From Pseudolysinimonas_A sp947085045 (lineage in GTDB: Bacteria; Actinomycetota; Actinomycetes; Actinomycetales; Microbacteriaceae): DNA of 64,000 nucleotides. Shown piece after piece: positions 25,041-33,871 of the stretch (position 1 is its first letter; each line of letters begins with the position of its first letter). Both the position numbers and the translations under genes were made by a program. The stretch lies in the NCBI GenBank assembly GCA_947085045.1, contig CAMTUU010000014.1:88929-152928 (forward strand), read 5' to 3'. Under the pieces are notes generated by a model, which searched no databases, was not told where the DNA came from, and saw nothing but the letters and a program-made list of their open reading frames with translations.

Positions 25041-26260
25041 ACAGGTACCTCCGAAGCGGGCGTGCGGGTGAGTCGGGCGAACCCGGTGAGGCTGGCGACG
25101 GCGAGCACCATGAGCGCGGCGAGACTGACGAGCAGGATCGGGAAGTCCAAGCCCAGGTAGGCAGTGAGTGGGCCGACGCTGGCACCGAGGAACAGCACGA
25201 ATCCGTTGAGCGCCATCCCACCGGCCCGGTTCGGGGCGGCGGTCTCGCCGAACAGGGTGATCATCGCGGGCACCGCGAGCGCGACCCCAGTGACTCACAC
25301 GAGACTCGCCAGCGCCGTGCCCGCGAGGGATGCCGAGAGTGCGGCTTCGATCAGCAGCCCAATCGCGGCGAGGGCGAACCCGGCACGTGCAACCCCCGCG
25401 CCGCCGAGACGCTTCGCAATAGCGCCCGCGAAGAGGGAGGCGAACATGCCCGGCAGCCCGACGAGGCGGAGCCAGATCACCTGCGATGAGTCCAGGCAGA
25501 GGTCGGTCAGGTGCGGGCCGAGGCCGGTGTACATGCCGACGAACGACAACAGCAGCGTTAGGTGCGCGAGGCTCAGTAGCAGCACCGAGGGGCGTGTGGC
25601 GACCCTCCCGACTACGGCGAAGCGACGCACCAGGCTCGCATCGTCTCTGCGACTGTGCGGCTCGGTGACGAGCACGGCGACGCCGATCATGCCGAGGCCG
25701 AGCATGATGCCGGAGAGGATGAACACCCACTGCCAGCCCAACGTCAGGCTGAGCGCGGAGGCGAGTACTTGGCCTGCGATCCCGGCAACGAGGAATGCCG
25801 TCGACATGGCCCCGATCGCCGTTGCCCGACGCTTCAGCGGGGTCGCTTCGGCCAGATACGCGAGCGCAACCGGCGCGAAACTCGACGCCATCACCCCCTG
25901 CACCCCGCGCAGCGCAGCAAGCATCGGCACCGTGGAGGCGAAGCCGCAGGCGATGGTCGCGACGGTGAGATACACCAGGCCGATGAGCATGATCCGCTTC
26001 CGCCCGTACTGATCGGCCAACGGCCCCCAGATCAGGAACCCGACCGCATAGCACACGCTGAACACCGTCGAGAGCGCGAACGTCACATCAGAGCCGAGTT
26101 CCGCACCGATCGGGGCGATCAGCGGGATTGCCGCGTACAACTGCGTGAGCACCAGCAGCGCCGTGACCACGAGCAGCACGACCACGCCGTTCCCTGCCGG
26201 GTGCTCGCGCGCCTCGCCTGCTCCCGCTATCTGTTCCGTCGAGTTCGCAGACACCACCAC
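25037..26260 (-). pseudogene. DHA1-type MFS exporter with an in-frame TGA
   Basis: The open frame from GTG 26260 encodes 321 residues of a drug-exporter type MFS protein (LTQLYAAIPLIAPIGAEL, GPLADQYGRKRIMLIG, GVQGVMASSFAPVALAYL). It then meets TGA at 25295-25297 and continues in the same frame through VTGVALAVPAMITLFGE to the end at 25037. The whole frame of 407 sense codons plus the internal TGA and the final stop fits the family length. TGA most likely replaces TGG (Trp) in transmembrane helix 10. It could be a real nonsense mutation or a base error. TetR and two operators lie divergently upstream. Confidence 0.8.
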
Positions 26261-26262
26261 TC

Positions 26263-26288
26263 CAAATCCAACGTTTCCGTTGGATTTG
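26263..26288. promoter_or_regulatory. TetR operator O1
   Basis: Perfect 11-bp inverted repeat (26263-26273 and 26278-26288) around the spacer TTTC. Its inner half-sites are CAACG and CGTTG. It lies 3 bp upstream of the MFS start codon and in the divergent tetR promoter, so one bound TetR dimer could block both genes. Confidence 0.75.
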
Positions 26289-26314
26289 ACTGTAGTAGGC
26301 TAACCGCGAAGACG

Positions 26315-26328
26315 CAACGTGAGCGTTG
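26315..26328. promoter_or_regulatory. TetR operator O2
   Basis: CAACG-TGAG-CGTTG, the same half-sites and the same 4-bp spacer as O1, with the match extending on one side only. It lies 31 bp upstream of the tetR ATG. Two equal sites in a 99-bp divergent promoter fit autoregulation plus control of the exporter. Confidence 0.65.
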
Positions 26329-26359
26329 GGTTTACCGCACGAGACGGGAGGTGGGAACG

Positions 26360-26944
26360 ATGGGCTGGGATGTTGAGGGCAGGAAGCGCCGCATCCTCGA
26401 CGCGGCGGTGGCCGAGTTCGCCGCGCACGGGCCGCACGGCACGACCATCGAGCGCATCGCCAAGGCCGCCGGGGTGAACAAGGAGCGCGTCTACACGCAC
26501 TTCGGGGGCAAGGACAGACTTTTCGCCACCGTACTGCGCGAGGAACTGGCGAAGGTAGCCCGCGACGTGCCCGTCGAATCATTCGCAACCGAGGACGTGG
26601 GCGACTACGCCGGGCGCGTCTACGACTACCACCGCGAGCACCCCGAACTCGGCAGGCTCATGCGCTGGGAAGGGCTCGTCTTCGACACCGAAGTACCCGA
26701 CGAGGCCGAGCGGCGCGAATACTACGGATACAAAGTCGCCGCCATGACCGACGGACAGGCCAAGGGCACAGTAACGAGCGACCTCGACGCCGACCACCTG
26801 ATGTTCCTCGTGCTCTCACTCGCCGGATGGTGGTCAGCGGTACCGCAGGTCGCCCGCATGATCACCGGAGCCGAGAGCGACGCCGAACACGCACGCCGCC
26901 GTGCCTCCGTCGTCACCGCTGCCCGAAGACTCATCGGGCAGTAA
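26360..26944 (+). CDS. TetR-family repressor
   Basis: Repressor of 194 aa. The N-terminal DNA-binding domain reads RILDAAVAEFAAHGPHGTTI, then ERIAKAAGVNKERVYTHFGGKDRLF. The C-terminal ligand domain contains LRREELAKV-like helices and MFLVLSLAGWWSAVPQVARM. ATG 26360 has GGGAGGTGGG upstream. It is divergent from the MFS-reductase-AraC operon, with two matching operators between them, so it is the probable local repressor of the exporter. Confidence 0.92.
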   Translation: MGWDVEGRKRRILDAAVAEFAAHGPHGTTIERIAKAAGVNKERVYTHFGGKDRLFATVLREELAKVARDVPVESFATEDVGDYAGRVYDYHREHPELGRLMRWEGLVFDTEVPDEAERREYYGYKVAAMTDGQAKGTVTSDLDADHLMFLVLSLAGWWSAVPQVARMITGAESDAEHARRRASVVTAARRLIGQ

Positions 26945-27136
26945 TCAGGTCACGAAGTTCGCCGAGAAGACTAGTCACTTCATCGAACCGAACTCCGAAA
27001 GTTCCCTCGAACTTTGTGACGCCAACTCTTGCCAGCGACACTCTGTGCGACGCTCTCGCGCTGACGCTCGGCTCCATCAGTCATCTGCCCCCTATCTCAG
27101 TGAGGCACGTATTTTACGGCGGGGCCGTAGTGCGCA

Positions 27137-27166
27137 CCTCTCTCACGAGACGACTCGTGAGGGAGG
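27137..27166. promoter_or_regulatory. Inverted repeat covering the relaxase ribosome-binding site
   Basis: Two 13-bp arms (27137-27149 and 27154-27166; 12 of 13 pair) around the spacer ACGA. The right arm contains GGGAGG, the ribosome-binding site of the relaxase gene, 5 bp before its GTG. In mRNA the hairpin would hide this site. On DNA it could be an operator or part of an origin of transfer, which is often placed directly before a MobF gene. The rest of 26945-27136 shows no gene. Confidence 0.6.
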
Positions 27167-27171
27167 CCAGA

Positions 27172-30100
27172 GTGAAGGGTGGAGTGAAGCTGTTCCACGG
27201 CAGCGGTGCTGCCGCGCGCGCCTATGTCGAGGCCGACCGCTCCCGCGCTGACGAGTACTACCTCGGCGCAGACCAGGCCGTGGCCGAGTACGCCGTGATC
27301 GACGCGACCGGCGAGGTCACCGCTGCTCGGTCGCTGTCGGCGGATGAGTACGAAGCCTGGGTCGATTGGGTGAACCCGGACACCGGGGAGTCGATGGGTA
27401 CCCCGCGCAAGCCGGGCAAGGTGCGTCGGGGGTCGCCGTTGTTCGCGGAGATGACGATCAACGCGCCGAAGAGCCTGTCGGTCGCCGCCGCACTCCACCC
27501 GGACGTGTCCGAGGCGTTGGACGCGACGCAGCGGGATGCGGCGCGGGAGATTCAGCACTTCCTTGGTCAGCATTCGGTCACGTTGGCGGGGCCGCGCGGC
27601 GCGCAGGAGGTGCTGCCGGTCGAGCACATGCAGACCGTCGCGATCACGCACAAGACGAGTCGTGCGGGTGATCCGCACCGGCATATCCATTTCCAGATTG
27701 GCACGAGGGTGTGGGCGGGCGGGAAGTGGCGGGCGCTGACCACGGCGGCGTTGTTCCAGCAGCAGGGCGCGATCCGTGCTCTCGGTACGGCGGTGATCGC
27801 CGCGCACCCCCAGCTCGCCGCCACGCTCTCCGAGCATGGCCTGACCCTCGACCCCGTAAGCGGTGAGGTTGTGGAGTTGGAGCCGTTCAACGCCGTCATG
27901 TCGAAGCGGTCGGCGCAGATCAGACGCAACCTGGAACGCATGGAGGCCGAGTGGCAAGCGAAGCATCCCGGCGAGACGCCCGGCCCGGTGTTGACCGCTC
28001 GGATGCAGGACGCGGCGTGGGCGTTCCAGCGGCCCGGCAAGAAACCGGCGGACTTGAAGAACGAGCAGTGGTGGCAGCAGGAACTCCGAGACGCCGGCTA
28101 CCACCCCGAGAGCTTGCAGCACCCCGACACCGTTGCGCCGGCATCGCTGGATGACCTCAGCGTGCAACAGGTCGCCAGTCGTGCGCTGGATCGCTGCGCG
28201 GCGGCTGCATCGACCTGGACACCGCACACCGTGCGAGAGCACGTCACCCGCATCACCACCGAGGCAGGCGTGCAAGCGACCCCGGCGGAGTTGCGCGAGT
28301 TCATCGACCTCGCCACCGGACTCGCCGCCTCGGATTGTTTCTCGGTGCTGCCGCCGGGCATGGTGCAACCCGAGCACGTCGCCCACCTCACCAGCCTTGG
28401 CGTCGTCGCCGCCGAGACCGCACTCCGCGACCAACTCACCGCCGCGACGCCGGAACGGGAGCCGAAGCACCCCGACGTGACCGACGCTGCGCAAGCCGCC
28501 GGACTCGACACCGGGCAGACCGTGGCCGCCGCTGCCGTCGCCTCGACCAACCCGCTCGTGATTGTCGAGGGCGCGGCGGGCGCAGGCAAGACCACCATGC
28601 TCGGCGTCGCCATCGAGGTTGCAGCCGAGCACGGGCGATCCTCGCGGGTGGTTGCGCCGACGTTGCGTGCGGCGCAGGTCGCCCACGAAGAACTCGGCGT
28701 GCCCGCAACCTCCGTCGCGGCGCTCGTGTATGCGCATGGGTGGCGGTGGAACGAGGACGGCGTATGGACACGCCTCGCACCCGGCGACACCGACCCTGCA
28801 ACCGGGAACATCTACACCGGCCCACCAAACGACGCCGTGCTGTCGCGGGGTGAGCGGGTGATCGTGGACGAAGCGGGGATGCTCGACCAGGACACCGCCC
28901 TCGCTCTGCTGACCGTCACCGCCGAGGCAGGCGCGTCGGTCGCGTTCGTGGGCGACCGGGCGCAGCTCCCGGCGGTCGGGCGCGGCGGGGTGCTCGACAT
29001 GGCCGCCCAGATTCGTGGCCGTACCTACGACATGACCGAACTCCACAGGTTCACCGATGCCGAGTATGCGGCGTTGACGTTGGTCATGCGTGACCGGGAG
29101 CACCCCGGCGACGTGTTCGACCGACTCGCCACGATGGGCCTCGTGACCTTGCATGCCGACGAGGAAGCGGCCCGCGAGCACATCACCGCCCACGCCCACG
29201 ACGGCGAAGCGATCACCGTCGCCACCAACGACGAGGCCACCGAGCTGAACGAGCACATCCGCGCCGGGCGGGTCGAGCGCGGCGAGGTCGACGACACTAT
29301 GACGACGACCGGCAGCGACGGGCTGAGCATCGGCGCTGGCGACCTGATCCAGACCCGGAAGAACAGCAGCGACCTCGGCGTGGCAAACCGGCAGCAATGG
29401 ATCGTGCAGCATGTGACCGACGAGGGCAGCGTCTACGCCCGCGAAGTCAGCGGCGGAGGCAAGCACAGCCGCACCGTCGCCCTCCCCGCCGAGTACGTGA
29501 GCGAGTGGGCGCACCTGTCGTATGCCGCGACCGCCTACGGCGTCCAAGGCGCAACCGTCGATGCCTCCCACACGGCCTTGTCGGAGGCGACGAGCGCGGC
29601 AGGCGTCTACGTCGGCATGACGAGAGGCCGCCAACAGAACCAACTCCACGTCGTCGCCGCTGATATGGCGGATGCGCGGGCGCGGTTCGTTGAGGCGATG
29701 GAACGCGACCCGGCAGACCGTGGCCTCGACCACGCCACCGCCCAAGCCATCGACGCCGTGCAAGGCCTCGTCAGCGATGGCCCCGTGCAGCTCATCACCG
29801 AAGAACTCGCCCGCCTCACCGCCGAAGCCGAACGAGCCGAACGTGCGGCGGAACGCTGGGAGCAGACCGCTGCCAGGTTCGACGCCCAGCGCGCAACACA
29901 CAAGACCGAGGACGACGAGCACGCCGACGTGCTCCGCCACGCCGAGGACGAGGCGGCGCGCATCCGTGCCGAAATCGCGGAACCGTTGACGGTGCAGGCC
30001 GAGGCAGACGGCACCACCTATCTCGATGCTGTCGAGCGCGAGGCCGCCGCAAGCAGCCGACTCGCCACCGTCGGCAGGCTCGGCAGGCGCAAGGCCCGCG

Positions 30101-30627
30101 CGGAGCACCGCCAGACGAGCGAGCACACCCGGACGGTTCGGGCGCGGGTGCGCGAAACATGGGGCGAACCACCCCGCACCACCGACACCCTGCCCGAGTG
30201 GGCGGCACGACAGGCCGAGCGTCGCGCCGAGGCCGATCCCCGCGTGATCGACGCCGCCCAGCACGTCGAGGCCGCGCGAGCCGACCGTGACGAGTTGCGG
30301 CAGCGGCACGAGCAGGAACGCCGGGCGTTGCTGGTCAGCGAGTACGGGCCGCAGGCGGTGATGCGCCACCGGGTCGGGATGCGACTGCCGAACCCAGCAC
30401 AGCAAGCAGGACAGGCGCACCAGCAAGCCACCGCGCTCCGAGCCGAGGCCGACTACCTCCGCGCGCTACCGATCCGCGACGCCGCCGCACGGATCGAAAC
30501 CACCCGCGCCGAGCACGAAGCAAGGCAGCAAGCACTCGCCGAACGCGAACGGCAACTCCGCGAGCCGACCGAACGCGACCCGCGGCGCAACGACCCGCGA
30601 CATGACGGGCCAGCACGCGGCCTATGA
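27172..30627 (+). CDS. MobF-type conjugative relaxase-helicase (TraA/TrwC-like)
   Basis: Protein of 1151 aa that nicks plasmid or element DNA at oriT and unwinds it for transfer. The relaxase domain has a tyrosine pair (DEYYLG, residues 29-30) and the metal triad in PHRHIHFQ (His169, 171, 173). The helicase domain has Walker A (GAAGAGKTT, about 467-475), Walker B (VIVDEAGML, about 564) and the SF1 motif YAATAYGVQGATVD. The C-terminal quarter is charged coiled coil. GTG 27172 is chosen for GGGAGG 5 bp upstream and because relatives begin KGGVKLFHGS. The gene is intact, but no coupling protein or secretion genes are present, so transfer would need a helper. Confidence 0.93.
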   Translation: MKGGVKLFHGSGAAARAYVEADRSRADEYYLGADQAVAEYAVIDATGEVTAARSLSADEYEAWVDWVNPDTGESMGTPRKPGKVRRGSPLFAEMTINAPKSLSVAAALHPDVSEALDATQRDAAREIQHFLGQHSVTLAGPRGAQEVLPVEHMQTVAITHKTSRAGDPHRHIHFQIGTRVWAGGKWRALTTAALFQQQGAIRALGTAVIAAHPQLAATLSEHGLTLDPVSGEVVELEPFNAVMSKRSAQIRRNLERMEAEWQAKHPGETPGPVLTARMQDAAWAFQRPGKKPADLKNEQWWQQELRDAGYHPESLQHPDTVAPASLDDLSVQQVASRALDRCAAAASTWTPHTVREHVTRITTEAGVQATPAELREFIDLATGLAASDCFSVLPPGMVQPEHVAHLTSLGVVAAETALRDQLTAATPEREPKHPDVTDAAQAAGLDTGQTVAAAAVASTNPLVIVEGAAGAGKTTMLGVAIEVAAEHGRSSRVVAPTLRAAQVAHEELGVPATSVAALVYAHGWRWNEDGVWTRLAPGDTDPATGNIYTGPPNDAVLSRGERVIVDEAGMLDQDTALALLTVTAEAGASVAFVGDRAQLPAVGRGGVLDMAAQIRGRTYDMTELHRFTDAEYAALTLVMRDREHPGDVFDRLATMGLVTLHADEEAAREHITAHAHDGEAITVATNDEATELNEHIRAGRVERGEVDDTMTTTGSDGLSIGAGDLIQTRKNSSDLGVANRQQWIVQHVTDEGSVYAREVSGGGKHSRTVALPAEYVSEWAHLSYAATAYGVQGATVDASHTALSEATSAAGVYVGMTRGRQQNQLHVVAADMADARARFVEAMERDPADRGLDHATAQAIDAVQGLVSDGPVQLITEELARLTAEAERAERAAERWEQTAARFDAQRATHKTEDDEHADVLRHAEDEAARIRAEIAEPLTVQAEADGTTYLDAVEREAAASSRLATVGRLGRRKARAEHRQTSEHTRTVRARVRETWGEPPRTTDTLPEWAARQAERRAEADPRVIDAAQHVEAARADRDELRQRHEQERRALLVSEYGPQAVMRHRVGMRLPNPAQQAGQAHQQATALRAEADYLRALPIRDAAARIETTRAEHEARQQALAERERQLREPTERDPRRNDPRHDGPARGL

Positions 30628-30730
30628 GCATCAGCAGCACGTCGCGTCGGCGTGACGTTCACAGCAGCCCCGCAACCCGAGCCACAGACGCCCAGCGCGA
30701 TTGTCGGCCGTTCGACGTACACTTGAATAC

Positions 30731-30967
30731 ATGACACCCGACACCGCAACTCTGATCCGAGACGGCCTCGCGCTCGACGCCGATCAGCGCGCGGTCGTCG
30801 CTAACGCCCTGCTCGAAAGCCTCCATGATGCAGACGACGAGAGCGAGGTCGATGCAGCCTGGCGTGCCGAGGCTACCCGGCGACTGGCCGAGGTGCGTGA
30901 GGGTGCGGTCGATCTGGTGGATGCCGACGAGCACTACGAGCGTTTGCGCGCCTTGCTCACCGCATGA
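30731..30967 (+). CDS. Antitoxin, addiction-module family (ParE/RelE partner)
   Basis: Protein of 78 aa with the layout of the putative addiction module component family: ALDADQRAVVANALLESLHD and then EVDAAWRAEATRRLAEVREG ending near the residue pattern for toxin wrapping. Its stop overlaps the toxin start by 4 bp. ATG 30731 fits the family start better than the upstream start at 30701. It probably binds the toxin and represses the pair's promoter. Confidence 0.85.
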   Translation: MTPDTATLIRDGLALDADQRAVVANALLESLHDADDESEVDAAWRAEATRRLAEVREGAVDLVDADEHYERLRALLTA

Positions 30968-31281
30968 CCTTGGCCCAGCGAGAGCACCCCGAGGCCGTCG
31001 CGGAGTTCGACGCCGCCGTGCGCTGGTACGAAGACCAGGAGCCAGGGATCGGCCTTGCGCTCATCGACCGAGCAAGGCAAGCCCGGAAAGACCTCGACCA
31101 ATGGCCGAACGCCGCCCCACCATTCACGACCGCTGACGATGGCACCGTGATCCGCAGCAAGGCCGTTCGCGGATACCCGTACCGCATCGTCTACACGGTG
31201 GAGCCGGACACGATCCTGATCCTCGCCTACGCCCACGAGCGCCGCGAACCCGGCTACTGGCTCCACCGGCTGAACGACTGA
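30964..31281 (+). CDS. ParE/RelE-superfamily toxin
   Basis: Protein of 105 aa with the fold signature of ParE/RelE toxins: HPEAVAEFDAAVRWYEDQEPGIG, then VIRSKAVRGYPYRIVYTVEPDTILILAYAHERREPGYW. It overlaps the antitoxin by 4 bp. The pair may keep the element in the population. Whether it targets gyrase (ParE-like) or mRNA (RelE-like) cannot be settled. The next bases after its stop begin a relaxase remnant. Confidence 0.88.
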   Translation: MTLAQREHPEAVAEFDAAVRWYEDQEPGIGLALIDRARQARKDLDQWPNAAPPFTTADDGTVIRSKAVRGYPYRIVYTVEPDTILILAYAHERREPGYWLHRLND

Positions 31282-31283
31282 AC

Positions 31284-31565
31284 AGCACGCCGCCGGGCTC
31301 ATGGCTCGGATCGGGTCTCGCGTACATTTCTGGCGCCGTCGAACCCGGTGGTGAGGTCAGCGAGGAGCAGCTCCGCCGTCTCATGGGGCACGGCCAGGAC
31401 CCCAACACGAGCGAACAGTTGGGTCGTCCGTACCGCCGATTCGCAAGCACTGCCGAGCGAGTTGCCCGTCGGCTTGAGAAGCTTCCCGAGACCCTCGCTC
31501 CCGCTGATAGGGGTGCACAGGTGGCGTTGATCGAGGCGGAAGAGGCAGGGAAACCGACGGGTGTG
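31284..31565 (+). pseudogene. Fragment of a second MobF relaxase (N-terminal interior)
   Basis: The frame reads TPPGSWLGSGLAYISG, then SEEQLRRLMGHGQDPNT, LGRPYRRFASTAERVARRLE and VALIEAEEAGK. This is the segment that follows the start of another relaxase class (WxGxG...LFGxGxxP...LGRPYRRF). It has no start codon of its own and breaks off at about 31565. It is not a part of the intact relaxase at 27172. A fragment with the matching N-terminus is at 41131-41253, on the other side of the catabolic cluster. Confidence 0.65.
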
Positions 31566-32137
31566 TTCGGCGAAGTCGGTGAGGCGGGCGAGGTTCTGTC
31601 GGGTCTTGACGGCGAGGTAGCGGCCGTTGACTTTCCGGTCTTCGTTGATCTCAAGCAGGGCTTCGGCGGCATGCTGGCGGACGTAGGGGTCTTCGGCGTC
31701 GTCGGCGGCGATCTGTGGCCCAGACTTCGCGAATTCGGGCAGGGGTACTAAAGCCCACCCCCTGTTCCCGATCGGGCACACTGCAGAACTTACTCTCTCC
31801 CTCGCCGCCATCTGCAGTGCACGCGACTTCGCGATGGTTTGGACGCGGCTGTCGAGCGAGCCGAAGGTGAGGCGAGCAAGGCAGATCGCGCCTACGTTCG
31901 AGCCATCACCTTCGCCGCCGGTCAGTTGCTTCGCGCAGTCGCCGAAGTCCACCGGGCAAGCCTGGCGAGCCGTATTCGTCGGCGGTCTCGAGGCAGCGGT
32001 CGTGTGTGCAGCGCATGATGGCGGAGAGCCGGTCCTGCGTGTAGTCGAATGTCCAGGAGCCGCGCGAGGCGTTCTGCTGCGTCTCCAGAGCGCGCTGAAT
32101 TTACCAGATCGGTGACGATTTTGGTGTTCTTGGTGGA
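31566..32137. other. Gene-free, apparently degenerate interval
   Basis: No complete gene is supported. On the minus strand about 31553-31739 encodes a helical segment (DPYVRQHAAEALLEINEDRK) that looks like coding sequence but has no clear family. The change from plus-strand relaxase-like sequence to this piece falls near 31555-31565, so this looks like a mosaic junction. The part from 31950 to 32080 has short minus-strand open pieces in changing frames (DYTQDRLSAIMRCTHDRC), also fragment-like. Confidence 0.5.
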
Positions 32138-32998
32138 CTAATGACCGTTCTCGGGCAGGTCAGAGTCCCGCGCGGCGGCTTCGCCGTTGTCGAGGGACGC
32201 AAGCGTGGCCATCTGGTCGGTGCTAAGGCGGAAGTCGAAGACCGAGAGGTTCTCGACCAGGCGTTTGGGGTCTGACGATCTCGGCACCGGCACGAGGCCC
32301 TGCTGCACGTGCCAGCGGAGCACCACCTGTGCCGCCGTTCGTCCGACGTCCGCCGCGATCTGCACGATCGTCGGGTTCTCCCGCAGCTCGGGCCCGCGGC
32401 CGAGCGGGCTCCAGCTCTCGGTCACGATACCGAGCACCTCGTGCGCGCGTCGAGGAACGGTACGGGCGATGTCGGGGCTGAGCTGGATCTGGTTCACGTC
32501 GGGCACGACCCCGGTCGCGTCGATGATGGAGGCGAGGTGGGCCGGTTTGAAGTTGGAGACGCCGATGGCTTTGACCCGCCCCTCCTCCAACAGCTTGACG
32601 AGACCCTTCCAGGCGTTGACGTAACGGCCTTGAGCCGGGACCGGCCAGTGGCAGAGGAAGAGGTCGAGGTGGTCCACCCCGAGCCGCTCGAGACTATCGT
32701 CGTAGGCGCGCTGGACGCCGTCGACGCTGTGCGACTCCTTGTTGAACTTGCTGGTGATGAAGATCTCGTGGCGGGGCAGCCCGGAGTCATGGATCCCCCG
32801 CCCGACGGCGACCTCGTTGCTGTACTTGAATGAGGTGTCGATGAGCCGATAGCCGCTCTCGATGGCGACGCGCACGACCTCCTGGCATTCATCGCCGACC
32901 ATCGGCCAGGTGCCGAGGCCGAGTGACGGGATTCGGTGGCCGTGCAGGAGGGGGAGCAGGGGCGCTGGGGGCGCAGGTTCGAGCTCTTCTGTAGTCAT
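32138..32998 (-). CDS. Aldo/keto reductase
   Basis: NADPH-dependent reductase of 286 aa in the AKR3/AKR5 (2,5-didehydrogluconate reductase-like) group. The catalytic tetrad is readable: Asp in YRLIDTSFKY, Tyr in the same motif, Lys in IFITSKFNK, His in LFLCHWPVP. Cofactor residues include VPVPRSSDPKRL. It lies 25 bp downstream of the class II aldolase gene on the same strand and so probably belongs to the catabolic operon. It may reduce an aldehyde or ketone released by the pathway. Confidence 0.92.
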   Translation of the reverse strand: MTTEELEPAPPAPLLPLLHGHRIPSLGLGTWPMVGDECQEVVRVAIESGYRLIDTSFKYSNEVAVGRGIHDSGLPRHEIFITSKFNKESHSVDGVQRAYDDSLERLGVDHLDLFLCHWPVPAQGRYVNAWKGLVKLLEEGRVKAIGVSNFKPAHLASIIDATGVVPDVNQIQLSPDIARTVPRRAHEVLGIVTESWSPLGRGPELRENPTIVQIAADVGRTAAQVVLRWHVQQGLVPVPRSSDPKRLVENLSVFDFRLSTDQMATLASLDNGEAAARDSDLPENGH

Positions 32999-33023
32999 CG
33001 GTCGGTGGTCCTATCGTTGGTCG

Positions 33024-33758
33024 CTATCGGATGCCGAGGCCGGCGTGTTCGAGGTCGGCGAGATGGAATCGCCAGACGTGCTGTTCGTTGAAGGCCGGTC
33101 CGAGATCGGGCAGATCGTCGAGGTCGGCCGGCGCCACAGCGGCCGGCGTCACACCAGCCTGAAGGACCTGCAGCTGGATGCGAGCGAGGGCGTCGACGTT
33201 GATCGCGTTGATGACGGCGGATTCGACACTCGATCCTGTCGCCGTGAGCCCGTGGCCACGGAGTAGGCAGACCGGGCGATCGCCGAGGGCGTCGACCATG
33301 GCGCTGCCGAGCGCGTCCGAGCGGATCAAGACCGACCGGGCAAAAGTGGGGATGCCCGCCAGAGCCATTCGCATCGCCGGGATGTTGTAGGCACCCACCA
33401 CGCCCAGAAGAGGGACACCGATCAGCGTCAATGCGACGACGGCTGGCGGGTGGGCGTGCACGACCGCGCTCACATCCGGGCGTGCGCGGAGGGTGGCGAG
33501 ATGCAATGGCAGCTCGTTCGGCGCCGAGTATCCGTCGGGCAGCTCGGTACTCCCATCGAGGCGGACCAGGTGGATGTCGTCGGGCTGCGTGAACTTCAGC
33601 CCGCGTTCTTCGCGGCCTCTGCAGCGCACGAGCAGGGAGTCTTCGCCCACTCGAAGGCTGATGTGCCCCAGGATGTCGTCCACGAGCCCTCGCAGAGCGA
33701 GGATGCGGCATCCCTCGGCGACGAGCAGCCGTTCCTCTGAGTAGTCGGTCACCTGCAT
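33024..33758 (-). CDS. Class II aldolase/adducin-family protein
   Basis: Zinc-dependent aldolase or decarboxylase-like enzyme of 244 aa. Metal ligands are visible in VVHAHPPAVVAL and in LLRGHGLTATG. ATG 33758 is chosen because GGAG lies 9 bp upstream; an upstream start at 33824 would overlap the promoter. In dioxygenase clusters members of this family can decarboxylate or cleave ring-dihydrodiol acids or side-chain products. It is divergent from the dioxygenase and shares the promoter region with the first TTCTG-N5-CAGANAA motif. Confidence 0.88.
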   Translation of the reverse strand: MQVTDYSEERLLVAEGCRILALRGLVDDILGHISLRVGEDSLLVRCRGREERGLKFTQPDDIHLVRLDGSTELPDGYSAPNELPLHLATLRARPDVSAVVHAHPPAVVALTLIGVPLLGVVGAYNIPAMRMALAGIPTFARSVLIRSDALGSAMVDALGDRPVCLLRGHGLTATGSSVESAVINAINVDALARIQLQVLQAGVTPAAVAPADLDDLPDLGPAFNEQHVWRFHLADLEHAGLGIR

Positions 33759-33824
33759 TCCGTGCTTCTCCAATCGATCCGGTGGTCGTTCTCCAATTGA
33801 CCGCTTCCGCACATCAGAGTACAT

Positions 33825-33841
33825 TTCTGCTAGACAGATAA
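33825..33841. promoter_or_regulatory. IclR-type operator candidate, copy 1
   Basis: TTCTG-CTAGA-CAGATAA in the 113-bp divergent region between the class II aldolase and the dioxygenase alpha genes, 30 bp before the dioxygenase ATG. The same 17-bp pattern recurs at 37623-37639 and 38540-38556. The half-sites TTCTG and CAGA form an interrupted palindrome. Confidence 0.65.
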
Positions 33842-33871
33842 CAATCCATACTTCGACGGAGCGTTCAAGAT

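Noticed and set aside
25295..25297. Selenocysteine or programmed readthrough at the MFS TGA
   Set aside because: The position suits Trp in a membrane helix, MFS exporters are not selenoproteins and no recoding structure is visible.
27097..30426. Long minus-strand open frame opposite the relaxase
   Set aside because: No domain; the plus strand carries relaxase and helicase motifs throughout.
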